DNA from: Tridacna crocea
Lineage: Eukaryota; Mollusca; Bivalvia; Cardiida; Cardiidae
Reading direction: 5' to 3'
NCBI GenBank assembly: GCA_943736015.1
Contig: OX031058.1
Span: forward strand, 15,897,001-15,961,000
DNA: 64,000 bases
The notes below the pieces were generated by a model. It was not told the DNA's origin and did not search any database. It was given only the letters and a program-made list of their open reading frames with translations. The position numbers were made by a program, and so were the translations under genes. How positions within the stretch are numbered: the first letter of the stretch is position 1; each line of letters begins with the position of its first letter. Below are positions 44,894 through 54,743 of this stretch, one piece after another.

Positions 44894-45332
44894 TGAGCAA
44901 GAACTCAAATTTTATATGCATTGGGCCCAGTTTTGATGTCATCGTCTTTGTTTAAAAACAAAACATTCAAATACAAAGAGTCAACTCGTGTTATTCGTCA
45001 TGTGACATTCCAAAAGCCTTTACAGAACTCGTGGGGGTTATTACGAATAAAACTTCCACGAACCAAGGGAGAGAATTCAAATATTCGAATTGCATGAAAA
45101 ATTGATGGATGGTTTCCGAAAATTTTCCAGTAAAATGTCAAAGAATAGCCTATTCATTTGGAAAGTAATATGCTACAGTCGCAGTATTGTTCAGAAAGAT
45201 GCGGCAGGTAAGCAATTGATGGACAGACTTTTTAAGTCTTGTTTATACACTCGAATCTGTCTGTAGCAGAAATGACATACAAACATAGGAGGGGCCAAAA
45301 ACGTATTTCTCTATCCACCCTCGCCTGAAAGT

Positions 45333-45390
45333 ATGATACCAGCATTTTCTCCTTTTCCCATAATGTTTCCAAAAGCCCCATGAATGCTCC
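45333..45390. repeat. Family A hairpin right arm only
   Basis: TACCAGCATTTTCTCCTTTT then CCCATAATGTTTCCAAAAGC; the left arm is absent. Confidence 0.6.
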
Positions 45391-45754
45391 GAACAAGCGG
45401 ATTCTCCATTTGCCAAAAAGGTCTCCAAGTTCTGTTAGCCGCAAGATTAAAGAACTCGTCTGACTCTCGGTGCTAAAGTGTTAACTAAGTAAACCCCATA
45501 CTCAATCGATATTGTTGGACTTGGCAAAATGATGCAATCTTACTTCTGATACTAGTTGATTTATTTATAGTGATTAACGCCGTTTTCAACAATATTTCAG
45601 TTATATCGTTATATTCATGCACTGACAGCCGTGATACGGCCCAAGCTGTTACAACTCTATTTGAAAAGAAAGGAAACAAATCCCTATCATTTATTTAGTT
45701 TATAAGTAATGAACGACGCGCGACTAAGCCCTCCAAGCTCTAAAAACGAGCAAA

Positions 45755-46185
45755 GAAATCAAGATCTGGCTAGACGACAAATAAAATGTGTTTCAAATGA
45801 TGAAATTTGGCTGTGAAAAGGTAGAACACTTTGTCTGTAAAAGAGAAAATCCTGGTTACCAGCATTTTCTCTAATTCGCACTCTGAAGAAAAATAATACT
45901 GTTTCGTCGAAGTCGTGTAAAATAGGGATTGTTTGGCGTAGGGTTAAAGGTTCATTATTTATCTTATGGTATTTAGTCTTTACCAAACAATTCCAGGTTT
46001 TCATGACCCTGAGAAAGAAAGCTTTTGAAAACATTGTGGGAAAAGGAGAGAATGCTGGTAAGCAGCATTTTCTCCTTTATCCACAAGGTTTTCTGCTCTT
46101 TCAGTAAGCTGAAGCTCATTTGTACCAAAGCTGAAGTTGTCGTCTGCTAATGCTTTGAAATTGGACTATCCTGGCAAAGACTTAA
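45755..46185. repeat. Two abutting family A MITEs
   Basis: The first (about 45755-45955) has an eroded hairpin (GAGAAAATCCTGGTTACCAG, CATTTTCTCTAATTCGCAC) and right end AGGGATTGTTTGGCGTAGGG plus TTAA. The second (about 45972-46185) has GAAAACATTGTGGGAAAAGG, GAGAATGCTGGTAAGCAGCA and ends in TTAA at 46182-46185, after TTGTCGTCTGCTAATGC. The segment between them matches 43625-43790. Confidence 0.75.
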
Positions 46186-46232
46186 CCCTTTACCAATCGA
46201 TCCGGTGCTGCTAAAAACCCGAATAAATGATT

Positions 46233-46460
46233 TTAACCCATTACCAAACGGCAATATTTAGACTGGTCCAAATTAAAAGCATTTGCAGACGACAAAATAA
46301 ATGTGACTGAAAATTTGAAATTTGTTTGGTGAAGGTAAGAAAACATTGTGGAAAAAGGAGAAAATGCTGGTTACCAGCATTTTCTCCTTTTCCCACAATG
46401 TTTTCTAAAGGTTTCTTTCTCAGGGGCGTCAAAAGTAGGGATTGTGTGGTAATGGGTTAA
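46233..46460. mobile_element. TTAA-flanked hairpin MITE (family A), intact
   Basis: TTAA at 46233-46236 and 46457-46460. The ends, CCCATTACCAAACGGCAA and (read inward from the right) CCCATTACCACACAATCCC, share about 13 terminal bases. The hairpin has 30-base arms with one mismatch (GTGGAAAAAGG against CCTTTTCCCAC) and a TTA loop. This is a useful reference copy for the family. Confidence 0.9.
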
Positions 46461-46640
46461 AACATAATGGGAGAGTAAAAAATCGTAATCAGGGGCTTTC
46501 TCCTTGTCCAGCAATGTTCTCTAGCCCCTCAAAGAAAAGAAACATTTTAATATCCAGAACAGTTGTTTTGTCGTCTCTACACGTTTTCTTTTCGCACAAC
46601 TTTTAACCCTACGCCACATAATCCCTAGTTTACACTTCGA
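46460..46640. repeat. Family A fragment adjoining the intact copy
   Basis: ACATAATGGGAGAGTAAAAA, GGGGCTTTCTCCTTGTCCAG, CAATGTTCTCTAGCCCCTC and TTTTGTCGTCTC preserve family order. It begins at the same TTAA that closes the previous element. Confidence 0.55.
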
Positions 46641-47120
46641 TTTCTGTGAAACTTTGTCAAGTAGGGCAGAATTGAGGGTCAGTTGATATAAAGGTTGTGT
46701 CTGGAATGAAAAGCCGTAGACTGTTTGCCATAATGATATCAACCTGTCATCATGAAATGTCGGTTGAATTCATGCTGAAACTATTGAAATACTTGACGGA
46801 CCCTTTCAATCTGAAATCATGTCTGGCTTTGGATAAGTAAAAGGGAAGTAAAATGGAGACAGCAAAACTTTTAGTAGTGTAGTTTTTTTTTCCTGAATTC
46901 CATGGTGTCTAGTCTTTAGACTAATTGCATTTTCTCTAAGACGTAAATGATCTATTCTTACCGTAGCTGATTATGGTCGCCTTTGACCTACTTCTCTGCA
47001 CTGTGGTCTCGACTGTATAAATAGTGATTTGTGATTGGTGAAAATTTTGGACATGTTTACTCTATGGGCCGTCGTTTCTCAAAAAACTATCATTTTATTT
47101 TTCTTTGGAGACTTTTTTCT
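46640..47120. other. Intergenic, no feature recognised
   Basis: No supported gene or repeat. Confidence 0.4.
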
Positions 47121-47123
47121 CGG

Positions 47124-47345
47124 TTAACCCTTTACCAAACAATGTCATTAAGACTTTGAGGGAGACAGTTTTTCATAACATGGTCGGAAAAGGGGTAAAT
47201 ACTAATAATCAGCATTTTCTCCTTTAATCACAATGTTTACTAGATTATCTAGATCTAGCCTTTGAAAGACAAATGCAACGATTGAAGACACATGATTTGT
47301 CGTCTGCAAAAGTTTTAAATGTGAAAAAGTCTAACAGTATGTAGA
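47124..47345. repeat. Family A MITE, diverged
   Basis: TTAA at 47124-47127, then CCCTTTACCAAACAATGTCA. The hairpin is weak (GGAAAAGGGGTAAATACTAA, CAGCATTTTCTCCTTTAATC), followed by TTTGTCGTCTGCAAAAG. Confidence 0.65.
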
Positions 47346-47362
47346 CTGATAAAATATTAACT

Positions 47363-47800
47363 CTTATTTCATATCGAGAATTAGCAGTGAAAATATTTTT
47401 CGATATTACACGGGTACAACCAGTGAAAATACCGATTTTTAATTCCTAGTTACCAAGGAAAGTTGCGCGTGACTCACAACTCAGATGGAAATATGACGTC
47501 ATTTACCTTACATTTCTCGCGCTTAATTGACGTAATATTGTAATGTGCTACTATGCGGAAGGGGTACGCCAGAGGGAACAACTGAAAAGAAATGTACTGG
47601 ATTTTGATAAAGCTTCTTTCAGAAAGGGTTAAAAACATGAAATAAATTGAATATTTGTTCATTTCGGTGAAAGATCGAAATTTATTTTATCGAGTGAAGA
47701 CCATCGCTAATATTTTCACGAATGGCGCAGCGAGCGCCACTCCTGAAAATATTACCGATGATGTTCACTCGACGAAATAAATTTCGATCTTTCACCGATC
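47363..47800 (+). repeat. CRE-bearing foldback element (family G), copy 2
   Basis: Matches 8281-8730 along its length: ATATCGAGAATTAGCAGTGA, CGATATTACACGGGTACAAC, perfect CRE TGACGTCA (47494-47501), and terminal inverted arms with CGGTGAAAGATCGAAATTTA on each side of a GCGCAGCGAGCGC tip. It abuts a family A fragment at its right end. Confidence 0.8.
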
Positions 47801-47878
47801 TCCTTTTCCTACAATGTTTTCAAAAGGCTTCTTCCTCAGGATCGTTAAAAGTCGTCATTGTGTGGTTAAGAGTTTACC
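47798..47878. repeat. Family A MITE, right third
   Basis: TCTCCTTTTCCTACAATGTT, TTCAAAAGGCTTCTTCCTCA and CATTGTGTGGTTAAG, cut at the family G boundary. Confidence 0.65.
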
Positions 47879-48101
47879 CATTACCTAATACACCATTTTG
47901 AGACCGTCCTGAATTCAAAGAAGCTGCAGACGACAAGTGAAATGTGGCTACTAGTGGGTTTTAAGATACTGATTGCATAGAAAACATTGTGAGAAAAGGT
48001 GAAATTGCTCAAAATGAGCAATTTCACCTTTTCTCACAATGTTTTCCTAAAGTTTTTTTCTTCATTGTGTTAAAACGAGTATATATGGAGGAAAGGGTTA
48101 A
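47873..48101. mobile_element. TTAA-type MITE with ATTGCTCA hairpin (family B)
   Basis: Left end TTTACCCATTACCTAATAC; right end GGAGGAAAGGG plus TTAA (48098-48101). The hairpin is perfect over 32 bases (47980-48011 and 48015-48046) with an AAA loop. The stem is GTGAGAAAAGGTGAAATTGC, distinct from the GGAGAAAATGCTGG stem of family A, while the outer GAAAACATTGTG is shared. Confidence 0.88.
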
Positions 48102-48168
48102 AGAAGATCAAAAGCCAGCACGTTCAGCTACGCCGAAAAACGAAGGAAGCATTTTGTCCTTTTGCTTC

Positions 48169-48217
48169 AAAAACCTCGTAACTACAGCTTGTTTCAAGCT
48201 GTAGTTACGAGGTTTTT
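48169..48217. repeat. Perfect 23-bp hairpin with 3-base loop
   Basis: Arms 48169-48191 and 48195-48217 are exact complements (CCTCGTAACTACAGCTTG) around TTT. Pairing extends by about five bases with one mismatch. It is unrelated to the MITE stems and seen once here. Confidence 0.85.
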
Positions 48218-48219
48218 GG

Positions 48220-48640
48220 AGCAAACCGACGATGTGACCAAAAAAGCAAAGAGACAACATTGCGTGTTCTCACCAGTTTTTTTTTTTCGGATCTTATCAA
48301 TGAATCGCGCCCCAAACTTGATCAGAATCGATCGTTTGTTTTTCCCATTGACATTATTCAACCGCCATAGATCCTCGGAACAAAACCGGCGGTAGCGCTC
48401 CGCCGGCAATATTTTCTCTCAATGGATTTTCAATATTAAAGCGGAGTGAACAACTGTGCGTGGGCGATAAAATATAGGGCACTGCTATCGCAGAAGGTCA
48501 TCCAGCGTTCAAATCGATGGACCTGCTGCAAAACGGGAATTTTCTTCGCTTGAGCCAAAAACAAAATGGACGCTGGATTTTTTTTTTTCCTACATCTGCG
48601 AATTTCCAGATAATGAAGGAGTCGTTTTAATGAATGGACA
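48220..48640. other. GC-richer intergenic stretch
   Basis: Includes a small hairpin CCGGCGG...CCGCCGG at about 48388-48406. No gene is supported. Confidence 0.4.
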
Positions 48641-48644
48641 ATAC

Positions 48645-48745
48645 CTCGTGAAAAGGCGGCTTAATGAATCTGCAAAAAAGTGTCGATTCAGGTCATGTTG
48701 CGCGGTCGACGTAGGCCGACATAGGTCGACACCTTTTTGCTGTTG
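48645..48745. repeat. TGCGC hairpin repeat, rearranged tip
   Basis: CTGCAAAAAAGTGTCGATTC, AGGTCATGTTGCGCGG and GGTCGACACCTTTTTGC; arms pair as in 41529-41593, but the tip is replaced by GTCGACGTAGGCCGAC. Confidence 0.6.
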
Positions 48746-48749
48746 GTAA

Positions 48750-49190
48750 ATTTTCTGCAATTCAAAGGACCATTCTCCTCCCTGATCCAGTTGGTTGTTA
48801 TACAAAATGGATTTTATGGATCCATAATCATGTGATGATTAGCTTCGGACAATGCAATAAACCTCCTTATACCAGGGCATAGCCTATTAAATATACGTAT
48901 GTGATCCATTACGCGAAAAGGGACCATCAGGGAATTTTGTACATCAATTAGATGAAAACAGATCAACGATAGTGCAGGTCAGTTTAAATTGATAATTGAT
49001 AACAAGGTACAATAACCACTTTTCATACAGAAAATGTTATCAGAGCGAACAAGCAATTTCGTTGAAATGATATTCCCCGCCGACCTTTTTGATACAACGT
49101 ATAAGAGGTATTATGTTTTGCATGTACATGTGGCCTTTTTGTTATTAGTCCATGATGAAATTATACATTAAGCTCCCTTGTTCCATGGTA
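48750..49190. other. Intergenic, no feature recognised
   Basis: No supported gene. The start of the downstream 155-bp repeat may extend into its last bases. Confidence 0.4.
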
Positions 49191-49194
49191 CAGA

Positions 49195-50990
49195 TTTCAT
49201 TACATAGTGACTCAAAAATCATAAAAAGCAGAGTTATCATTCTTGTACATTGCAGTCCTCCACAATAAAATCTGTCCACGTATGAAGAAACATGTCATTA
49301 ACTGATATAATTTTTGAGTTATGAGGACAAAAATTGAGCCTGAAAAATAACAAAGGGCAATAATTCAAAAATCATATTACCAGAGTTATCGTTCTTGTAC
49401 ACTGCACTCCTCACAGTAAGATCCATCCACCGATTAAGTTACATGTTCATATCTGAAATAGTTTTTCAATTATGTTCTGGACAAAAGTTAAGCCTGAAAA
49501 ATAAGAAGGGGTAATAACTCAAAAATTATGAAAGATAGAGTTACTATTCTTGCGCACTGCACTTCTCCTTATTGAAATCTAGACACATACAAATTTTCAA
49601 GTTGATATGTGAAACACTTTTCAATTTATGTTCTGGACAAAAAAAAAAAATAAATAGCCTGAAAAATAACAAAGGGCAATAACTCCAATAATTTGAAGGA
49701 CACAGTTGTCATTCATGTACACTGTACTCCTCCTTAATGAGATCTATCCACTTACGAAGTTTGAAGTTGGTATCTGAAATACTGTTTAAGTTTTCTTCTG
49801 AATAAAAATGGGGGACGGAAGGAGGGACTGACAGAGACTATTACCATATCCCCCCCTCCACCAGGGGGGGGGGGATAATTAGTATGTAAAATAAACTAGC
49901 ACTTGTCCCAGAACAGGATAAATTCATCCAAGGGTAATCAGCAAAAAAAACCTATGAATCTAAATGGAAATGTGCGAACAAAAATCCAAAGTAAAAATTT
50001 ACAAAGGGCAATAACTCCAAAAATACTGAAGATAGAGTTATGGTTCTTGTGCACTGCACTTCTCCTCAATTAGTTCTATATGTGTGTGAAGTTTCAAGTT
50101 CCTAGCTTTTATACTTTTGGAGATATACGCCAGACAGAAATCCAAAGTAAAAATTAACAAAGGGCAATAACTCAAAAATTACTGAAGACTGAGTTTTGGT
50201 TTTTGTGAACCACACTTCTCCTTAATGAATTCTATATGTATATACAGTTTGAAGTTCCTAGCCTTTGTACTTTTGGAGATATACTCATGACAAAATTCCA
50301 AAGTGAAAATTTACAAAGAACAATAACTCAACAATTACTGAAGATAGAGTTATGATTCTTTAACACTGCACTTCTCCTTAATTACTTCTATATGCGTGTG
50401 ATGTTTCAAGTTCATAGCTTTTATACTTTTGGAGATATGCTCTGGACAAAAATCCAAAGTTAAAAATTATAAAGGGCAATAACTCCAAAAATACTGAAGA
50501 CAGAGTTATGGTTGTTGTACACTGCACTTCTCCTCAATGAGTTCTATATATGTATGAAGTTTCAAGTTCCTAGCTTTTATACTTTTGGAGATATGCTCCG
50601 GACAAAAAATCAAAGTAAAATGTACAAAGGGCAATAACTCCAAAAATACTGAAGACAGAGTAATGGATCTTGTGCACTGCACGCCTCCTCAGTAAGTGCT
50701 ATATGTGTGTGAAGTTTCAAGTTCCTAGCTTTCATACTCTTGGAGATATGCTCCGGACAAAAATTCCAGAAAAAAATGTACAAAGGGCAATAACTCCAAA
50801 AATACTGAAAATAGAGTAATGGTTCTTGTACACTGCACGCCTCCTTAATGAGATCTATCCACCTGTGAAATTTGAAGTTGATGTCTCAAATACTTTTGGA
50901 GATATGCTTCGGACAAAAATGTGGGTCGGAAGGACGGAAGGACGGACGGAGATTATTATCATATCCTGCGCCGCCTTTTCGGCGGGGGAT
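49195..50990 (+). repeat. 155-bp tandem repeat array, about ten units
   Basis: Each unit reads AAAGGGCAATAACTC(C)AAAA, then GAGTTATGGTTCTTGT, CACTGCACTTCTCCT, and TTTTGGAGATATGCTCCGGA. Unit starts are near 49209, 49349, 49507, 49670, 50000, 50157, 50313, 50472, 50627 and 50778. The array is broken at about 49811-49990 by a G/C-rich block (GGACGGAAGGAGGGACTG, CCCCCCTCC, poly-G). It ends in an equivalent block (GGAAGGACGGAAGGACGGAC, CCTTTTCGGCGGGGGATAA), so the array is two sub-arrays each closed by the same GGACGGA cassette. Confidence 0.9.
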
Positions 50991-50996
50991 AAAAAA

Positions 50997-51070
50997 GTCA
51001 GCCTGCGCAATTCGCGCAGCCTGACCAGGGTTGACACTTTTTGCAGTTCCCAGAAGATCCCCTTTTGCGT
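50997..51070. repeat. TGCGC hairpin repeat fragment
   Basis: GTCAGCCTGCGCAATTCGCG, CAGCCTGACCAGGGTTGACA, then CTTTTTGCAG; it abuts the 155-bp array. Confidence 0.55.
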
Positions 51071-51195
51071 GATGCATCACAATTGTGCACATAGATACTT
51101 TTAATACCTTAAAACCATGGCCACATTTACGGTCATGCACGTAGTGGTACATAGTTCATTTGAAACGTAGTCTGACATAGTGTTACTACGGTCAG

Positions 51196-51860
51196 GTAGG
51201 TTGAAATATGTTCGAAGTAGGTTTAAAATTGGCAAAATGGGAAAGTATAGAAAGTGTGAAAGAGGTTGGACAACGTGTGAGTACGGTCAACTACATTCAA
51301 TTGCGAGCAAAGTGGCTAGGGTTAACTAGGGTATCCCTACGTCTAACTATACAGGTTACGATATGTATTAAATACGTCCTTAGTCGGCACAATTACGGTT
51401 AATTAGAATCAACTGCGTTAAACTACGGTAAAACGTTGTGGCGGCGCCTGCTCGGTTTAGCTAAATTTATTGTGCCTTTGGAAGTTGACGATCCAGAAAT
51501 TACTGATAACTTTTTCTGCCGTGCCACTTTGCATGAAAAGATGTTCTTCCAAAATAACGGTCTACTGGAGTATACACGACAATAAAGCAGGGTTAGTTAC
51601 GCTTAATCAAGAGCAAATACGTTCAAACTACGGACGCAGTAGGGTCACAACATCGTATAACTGTAACCAATTTTAAAACATGTTCAAAAACTTTTATACT
51701 CACTACGGACAAATCGTAATTTCAAACTCTTATTACTATGTTGAAATATGGTTATCTACGTGTAACTACATTCAATTACGTTTAATACGTTCAGCTACGT
51801 CCATCTACTCTCATTCACACTGCAGTCAATTACATAAAATTACGTTGTAACCACGGCTTC
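51196..51860. repeat. Decayed short-unit tandem repeat (TACG-TTNAAC motif)
   Basis: Variants of TACGTTNAACTACG recur throughout: CGGTCAACTACATTCAATTG, ACGGTTAATTAGAATCAACT, GCGTTAAACTACGGTAAAAC, and near 51760 ACGTGTAACTACATTCAATT and ACGTTTAATACGTTCAGC. The unit is about 11-12 bases and heavily mutated. A less repetitive middle (about 51440-51590) separates two blocks. Confidence 0.55.
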
Positions 51861-51879
51861 ACTCTACAAGACGATACAA

Positions 51880-52065
51880 CTTTAAACCTCTCTTTATTGG
51901 AAGCATCTTATAAACGACAATTTAAACATCGCTGAAGAAATGATATTTGTCAATGAAGAAAGCTGAAATATTGTGGGAAAATGCTGGTTACCAGCATGTG
52001 TTCCTTTTCCTGCAATGTTTTAAAAAAGCTATCTCTATCATTAAAATACATGATTGTCTGCTTAA
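51880..52065. repeat. Family A MITE with shortened hairpin
   Basis: AAATATTGTGGGAAAATGCT, GGTTACCAGCATGTGTTCC and CTTTTCCTGCAATGTT. The left arm lacks the GGAGA segment. It ends at the TTAA (52062-52065) that opens the next element. Confidence 0.65.
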
Positions 52066-52269
52066 CCCATTACCACACAATCCCTACTTTTGACGCCCCT
52101 GAGAAAGAAGCCTTTTGAAAACACTGTAGGAAAAGGAGAAAATGCTGGTAACCAGTGTTTTCTACCCTTCCCAGAACAAATTTCTATTTTTCAGTCACCT
52201 TTATTTTGTCGTCTGCAAATGCTTCCAATTTAAACCAGTCTAAAATTTTGTCGTGTGGTAAAGAATTAA
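52062..52269. mobile_element. TTAA-flanked family A MITE lacking most of one hairpin arm
   Basis: TTAA at 52062-52065 and 52266-52269; left end CCCATTACCACACAATCCC; right GTCGTGTGGTAAAGAA. The left arm is complete (GGAAAAGGAGAAAATGCTGG), but the right arm is reduced to ACCAGTGTTTTCTACCC, an internal deletion of about 20 bases at the hairpin tip. Confidence 0.8.
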
Positions 52270-52310
52270 GGGCGCTAATTAAAGTAAATTGGTTGCAGAG
52301 GGTTCGGTTG

Positions 52311-52515
52311 CTTTGAACTCTTTTCCACATAATTCCTATTTTCGACGACCCTGAGAAAGAAGCCTTTCGAAAACATTGTGGGAAAAGGAGAAAATGCTGG
52401 TATCCATTATTTTCTTCTTTTCCCATAATATTTTCTTCTCTTCAAAAAACAAATTTGTCTGCAAATATGTTCGATTTTGACAAGCCTAAAATATTGTCGT
52501 TTGGTAACGAGTTAA
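52311..52515. mobile_element. TTAA-type hairpin MITE (family A)
   Basis: AACTCTTTTCCACATAATTC at the left; GTTTGGTAACGAG plus TTAA (52512-52515) at the right. Hairpin GAAAACATTGTGGGAAAAGG, with a mutated right arm (CCATTATTTTCTTCTTTTCC). Confidence 0.75.
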
Positions 52516-52530
52516 TTCGGTTCCAACCCC

Positions 52531-52605
52531 TAGACTTGCAGCTCAGTCAGTTGCACACAGGACTTGAGACTAAGAGGGTCTCTGGTTCGATTCTCCAGCT
52601 CTGCA
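52531..52605 (+). repeat. tRNA-like SINE head
   Basis: TTGCAGCTCAGTCAGTTGCA (box A-like), GGGTCTCTGGTTCGATTCTC (box B), ending CAGCTCTGCA. It is the most tRNA-like sequence in the window, but a matching acceptor stem is not evident. Confidence 0.55.
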
Positions 52606-52610
52606 TTTTT

Positions 52611-52793
52611 TTAATCCTGTACCGGACTACAAAAGTTTAGCCTTGTCCAAAATGAAAGCAATTACACACAATTTTATTGTGTCTCAAATGGTCCAATTTC
52701 CTTTTGATATGACATTTCCTTTTCCAACAATGTTTTCAAAAGGCGTTTTTTTTCATGGTCGTTAAAGGTCGGCATTGTCTGGTAAAGGGTTAA
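52611..52793. repeat. Family A MITE, left arm lost
   Basis: TTAA at 52611-52614 and 52790-52793; ends TCCTGTACCGGAC and CCCTTTACCAGACAATGCCG (read inward). The right arm segment CCTTTTCCAACAATGTTTTC survives, and the left arm is replaced by unrelated sequence. Confidence 0.65.
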
Positions 52794-52794
52794 G

Positions 52795-53580
52795 AGGATT
52801 GACAATGGTAATTGTGGCAGGAATCGTGCCTTTTTGACTGCTGATCATTATTTTCGACGATACTAATGTGGAGAAGTAGCCCATGGCCAGGAAAGTATGG
52901 ATATGGCTAGAGTTATATAACTGAAATTTTTTTAAATGAAATTTCAAAAACAATATTAACAAATATAACGTGATCATGATTTTATGTGTGTATCCGTAAA
53001 AGATCATAATATATATTTTACAATGTCGTTTTCTGTTTAAACAAGAGAGGCAACTGAGAAATAAAACAATACGAATCTGCTCGATTTGCTTCCCTTGCCA
53101 TCATGGCTGAACAAGCATGACACCGACTCAACGATCTCATATTTCCACAACTCGGTAAATGAAGATGTAGGAAAAGTGACAAATGTTGGTTAACAACAAT
53201 ACCCTTTTTTCCCCGTTGTTTTTATTCTTTAAAAGACAAATCCAATCATTTCAGCATATAGTCATTCTAAGCACATTTTATTTTCGTTGTGACTTTTTTT
53301 TTCTCATTTCGTCATTCTCCCGTAAATACTTATTACAGATCCATGTGTGATTCTTACAATTTCGAAAATGTCTCTGTCAATATATCAATATCAATCTGTA
53401 GAGAACTACAAAATACTTTGACACAGTTTCGACTGACAGTTTTCAATATAAATCAGACTATTTTCAAAAGCAGCTAAAACCGAGCGCTGACACCCACATG
53501 CAATGCTCTTGTTCTTTTAGTTGGTTCAGCTCCTTTCCTCGAACAATTTGAGTCAAACCAATATTTTGACATAACCCTTA
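52795..53580. other. Intergenic, no feature recognised
   Basis: No supported gene. A vestigial hairpin (GTGACAAATGTTGGTTAACA) lies at about 53175. Confidence 0.4.
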
Positions 53581-53581
53581 T

Positions 53582-53806
53582 TTAACTCATTACCAAACGA
53601 CAAATTTTGGGTTTGTCCAAATCGAAAGCTTTTGCGACAAAATAAAAGTGACTGAAAATTTGAAATTTGTTTTGTGAAGGGTAGAAAACATTGTGGGAAA
53701 AGGAGAAAATGCTGGTTACCAGCATTTTCTCCTTTTCCCACAATGTTTTCTAAATGCTTTTTTTCTCAAGGGCGTCAAAAGTAGGGATTGTGTGGTAATA
53801 GGTTAA
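53582..53806. mobile_element. TTAA-flanked family A MITE with perfect 34-bp hairpin
   Basis: TTAA at 53582-53585 and 53803-53806. Arms 53682-53715 and 53719-53752 are exact complements (core GGGAAAAGGAGAAAATGCTGG abbreviated as GGAGAAAATGCTGG) with a TTA loop. The absence of any arm mismatch, despite terminal changes, points to recent insertion or arm homogenisation. Confidence 0.92.
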
Positions 53807-53809
53807 AGC

Positions 53810-54040
53810 GTTTTTTCCCAGAAGTTAAAACCGCCATCGACAAAGCTGTTCGTCAACAACTGTTGGCAGTACCATTTGTGACCTGATTACGTTTATCGAC
53901 TTCATTAATCGCTGGAGGAGTTGCCGTATCCGGAATTTCGCCTTTCTCTTCCTCAAACTGAGCAGGTAGGGTGTGTTTTAACAACAGTCGAAATATCCTA
54001 CAACACAAAGAGAAGTAGTTGTGCATGTTTTGTGGTCTAG
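53810..54040. other. Intergenic, no feature recognised
   Basis: No supported gene. Confidence 0.4.
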
Positions 54041-54043
54041 GTG

Positions 54044-54271
54044 TTAACATTCCACTAAATGGCAAATTTTAGATTTGTCCAAATTCAAAAGCATTTTCTG
54101 ATGACAATTCAAATGTGACTAAAACGATGAAAGTTGTCTTTGGTCCGGTAGAAAACAGTGTGAGAAAAGGACAAAATATTGATTATCAGCATTTTCTTCT
54201 TTTACAACAATGTTTTCAAATGGCCTCTTTTTAGGGTTGTGGAAACTCCGTACTGTGTAGTAAAGGATTAA
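54044..54271. mobile_element. TTAA-flanked family A MITE, diverged
   Basis: TTAA at 54044-54047 and 54268-54271. Hairpin GAGAAAAGGACAAAATATTG against CAGCATTTTCTTCTTTTAC. Right end GTACTGTGTAGTAAAGGA. Confidence 0.75.
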
Positions 54272-54446
54272 CTCTTTACTGTAAAAAAATATCTTTAGAC
54301 CTAGACCTAGCATAAATAGAGGCTAATATCCAATTTGGGAAACTGAGAGAAAAATGTTGGTTAATTACATTTTTCTTTGCTCGCTTTTATTAAATGCCAT
54401 CTTTTCTGGGAGCATCAGAACTAGAGATTATTTGGTAAAGCCTTAA
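54268..54446. repeat. TTAA-flanked MITE relic sharing a TTAA with its neighbour
   Basis: TTAA at 54268-54271 (shared) and 54443-54446; ends CTCTTTACTGT and GATTATTTGGTAAAGC. The centre has GAGAGAAAAATGTTGGTTAA and TACATTTTTCTTTGCTCGC. Confidence 0.6.
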
Positions 54447-54743
54447 CCTTATAATAATGACATAAATCTGCCTTCTCTAGGTGTGATTCAGATAACGCTG
54501 AAAACACATTGTGTGTCGATTTTCCTACCCTAAATTGACGTATCAATACAATATTCCATCATTTAAAAGATTCACTGCTCGTCCGGTATATAATTCTGTT
54601 ACTTAGTATTTAAAAGATGAATTTCAAAAATTGACGACCGCACTGCAATGAGTGGCATAATGCAATGTCCCGTGACAATATAGCGTGGAACAAATAAGGT
54701 ATCATATATTGCTTGGCTATTTATGAAAATAATAAAACCAGAT

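Noticed and set aside
49195..50990. CRISPR-like array
   Set aside because: Units of about 155 bp are similar along their whole length with no short repeat plus unique spacer pattern, and the genome is eukaryotic.
52531..52605. Functional tRNA gene
   Set aside because: Box A and B are good, but no convincing acceptor stem or anticodon arm could be paired; better read as a SINE head.
53553..53741. Repeated peptides like MGKGENAGNQHFLLFPQCF at many loci (also 22733, 46241, 58553)
   Set aside because: They are the same MITE hairpin translated on one strand; frames differ between copies and have no start context.
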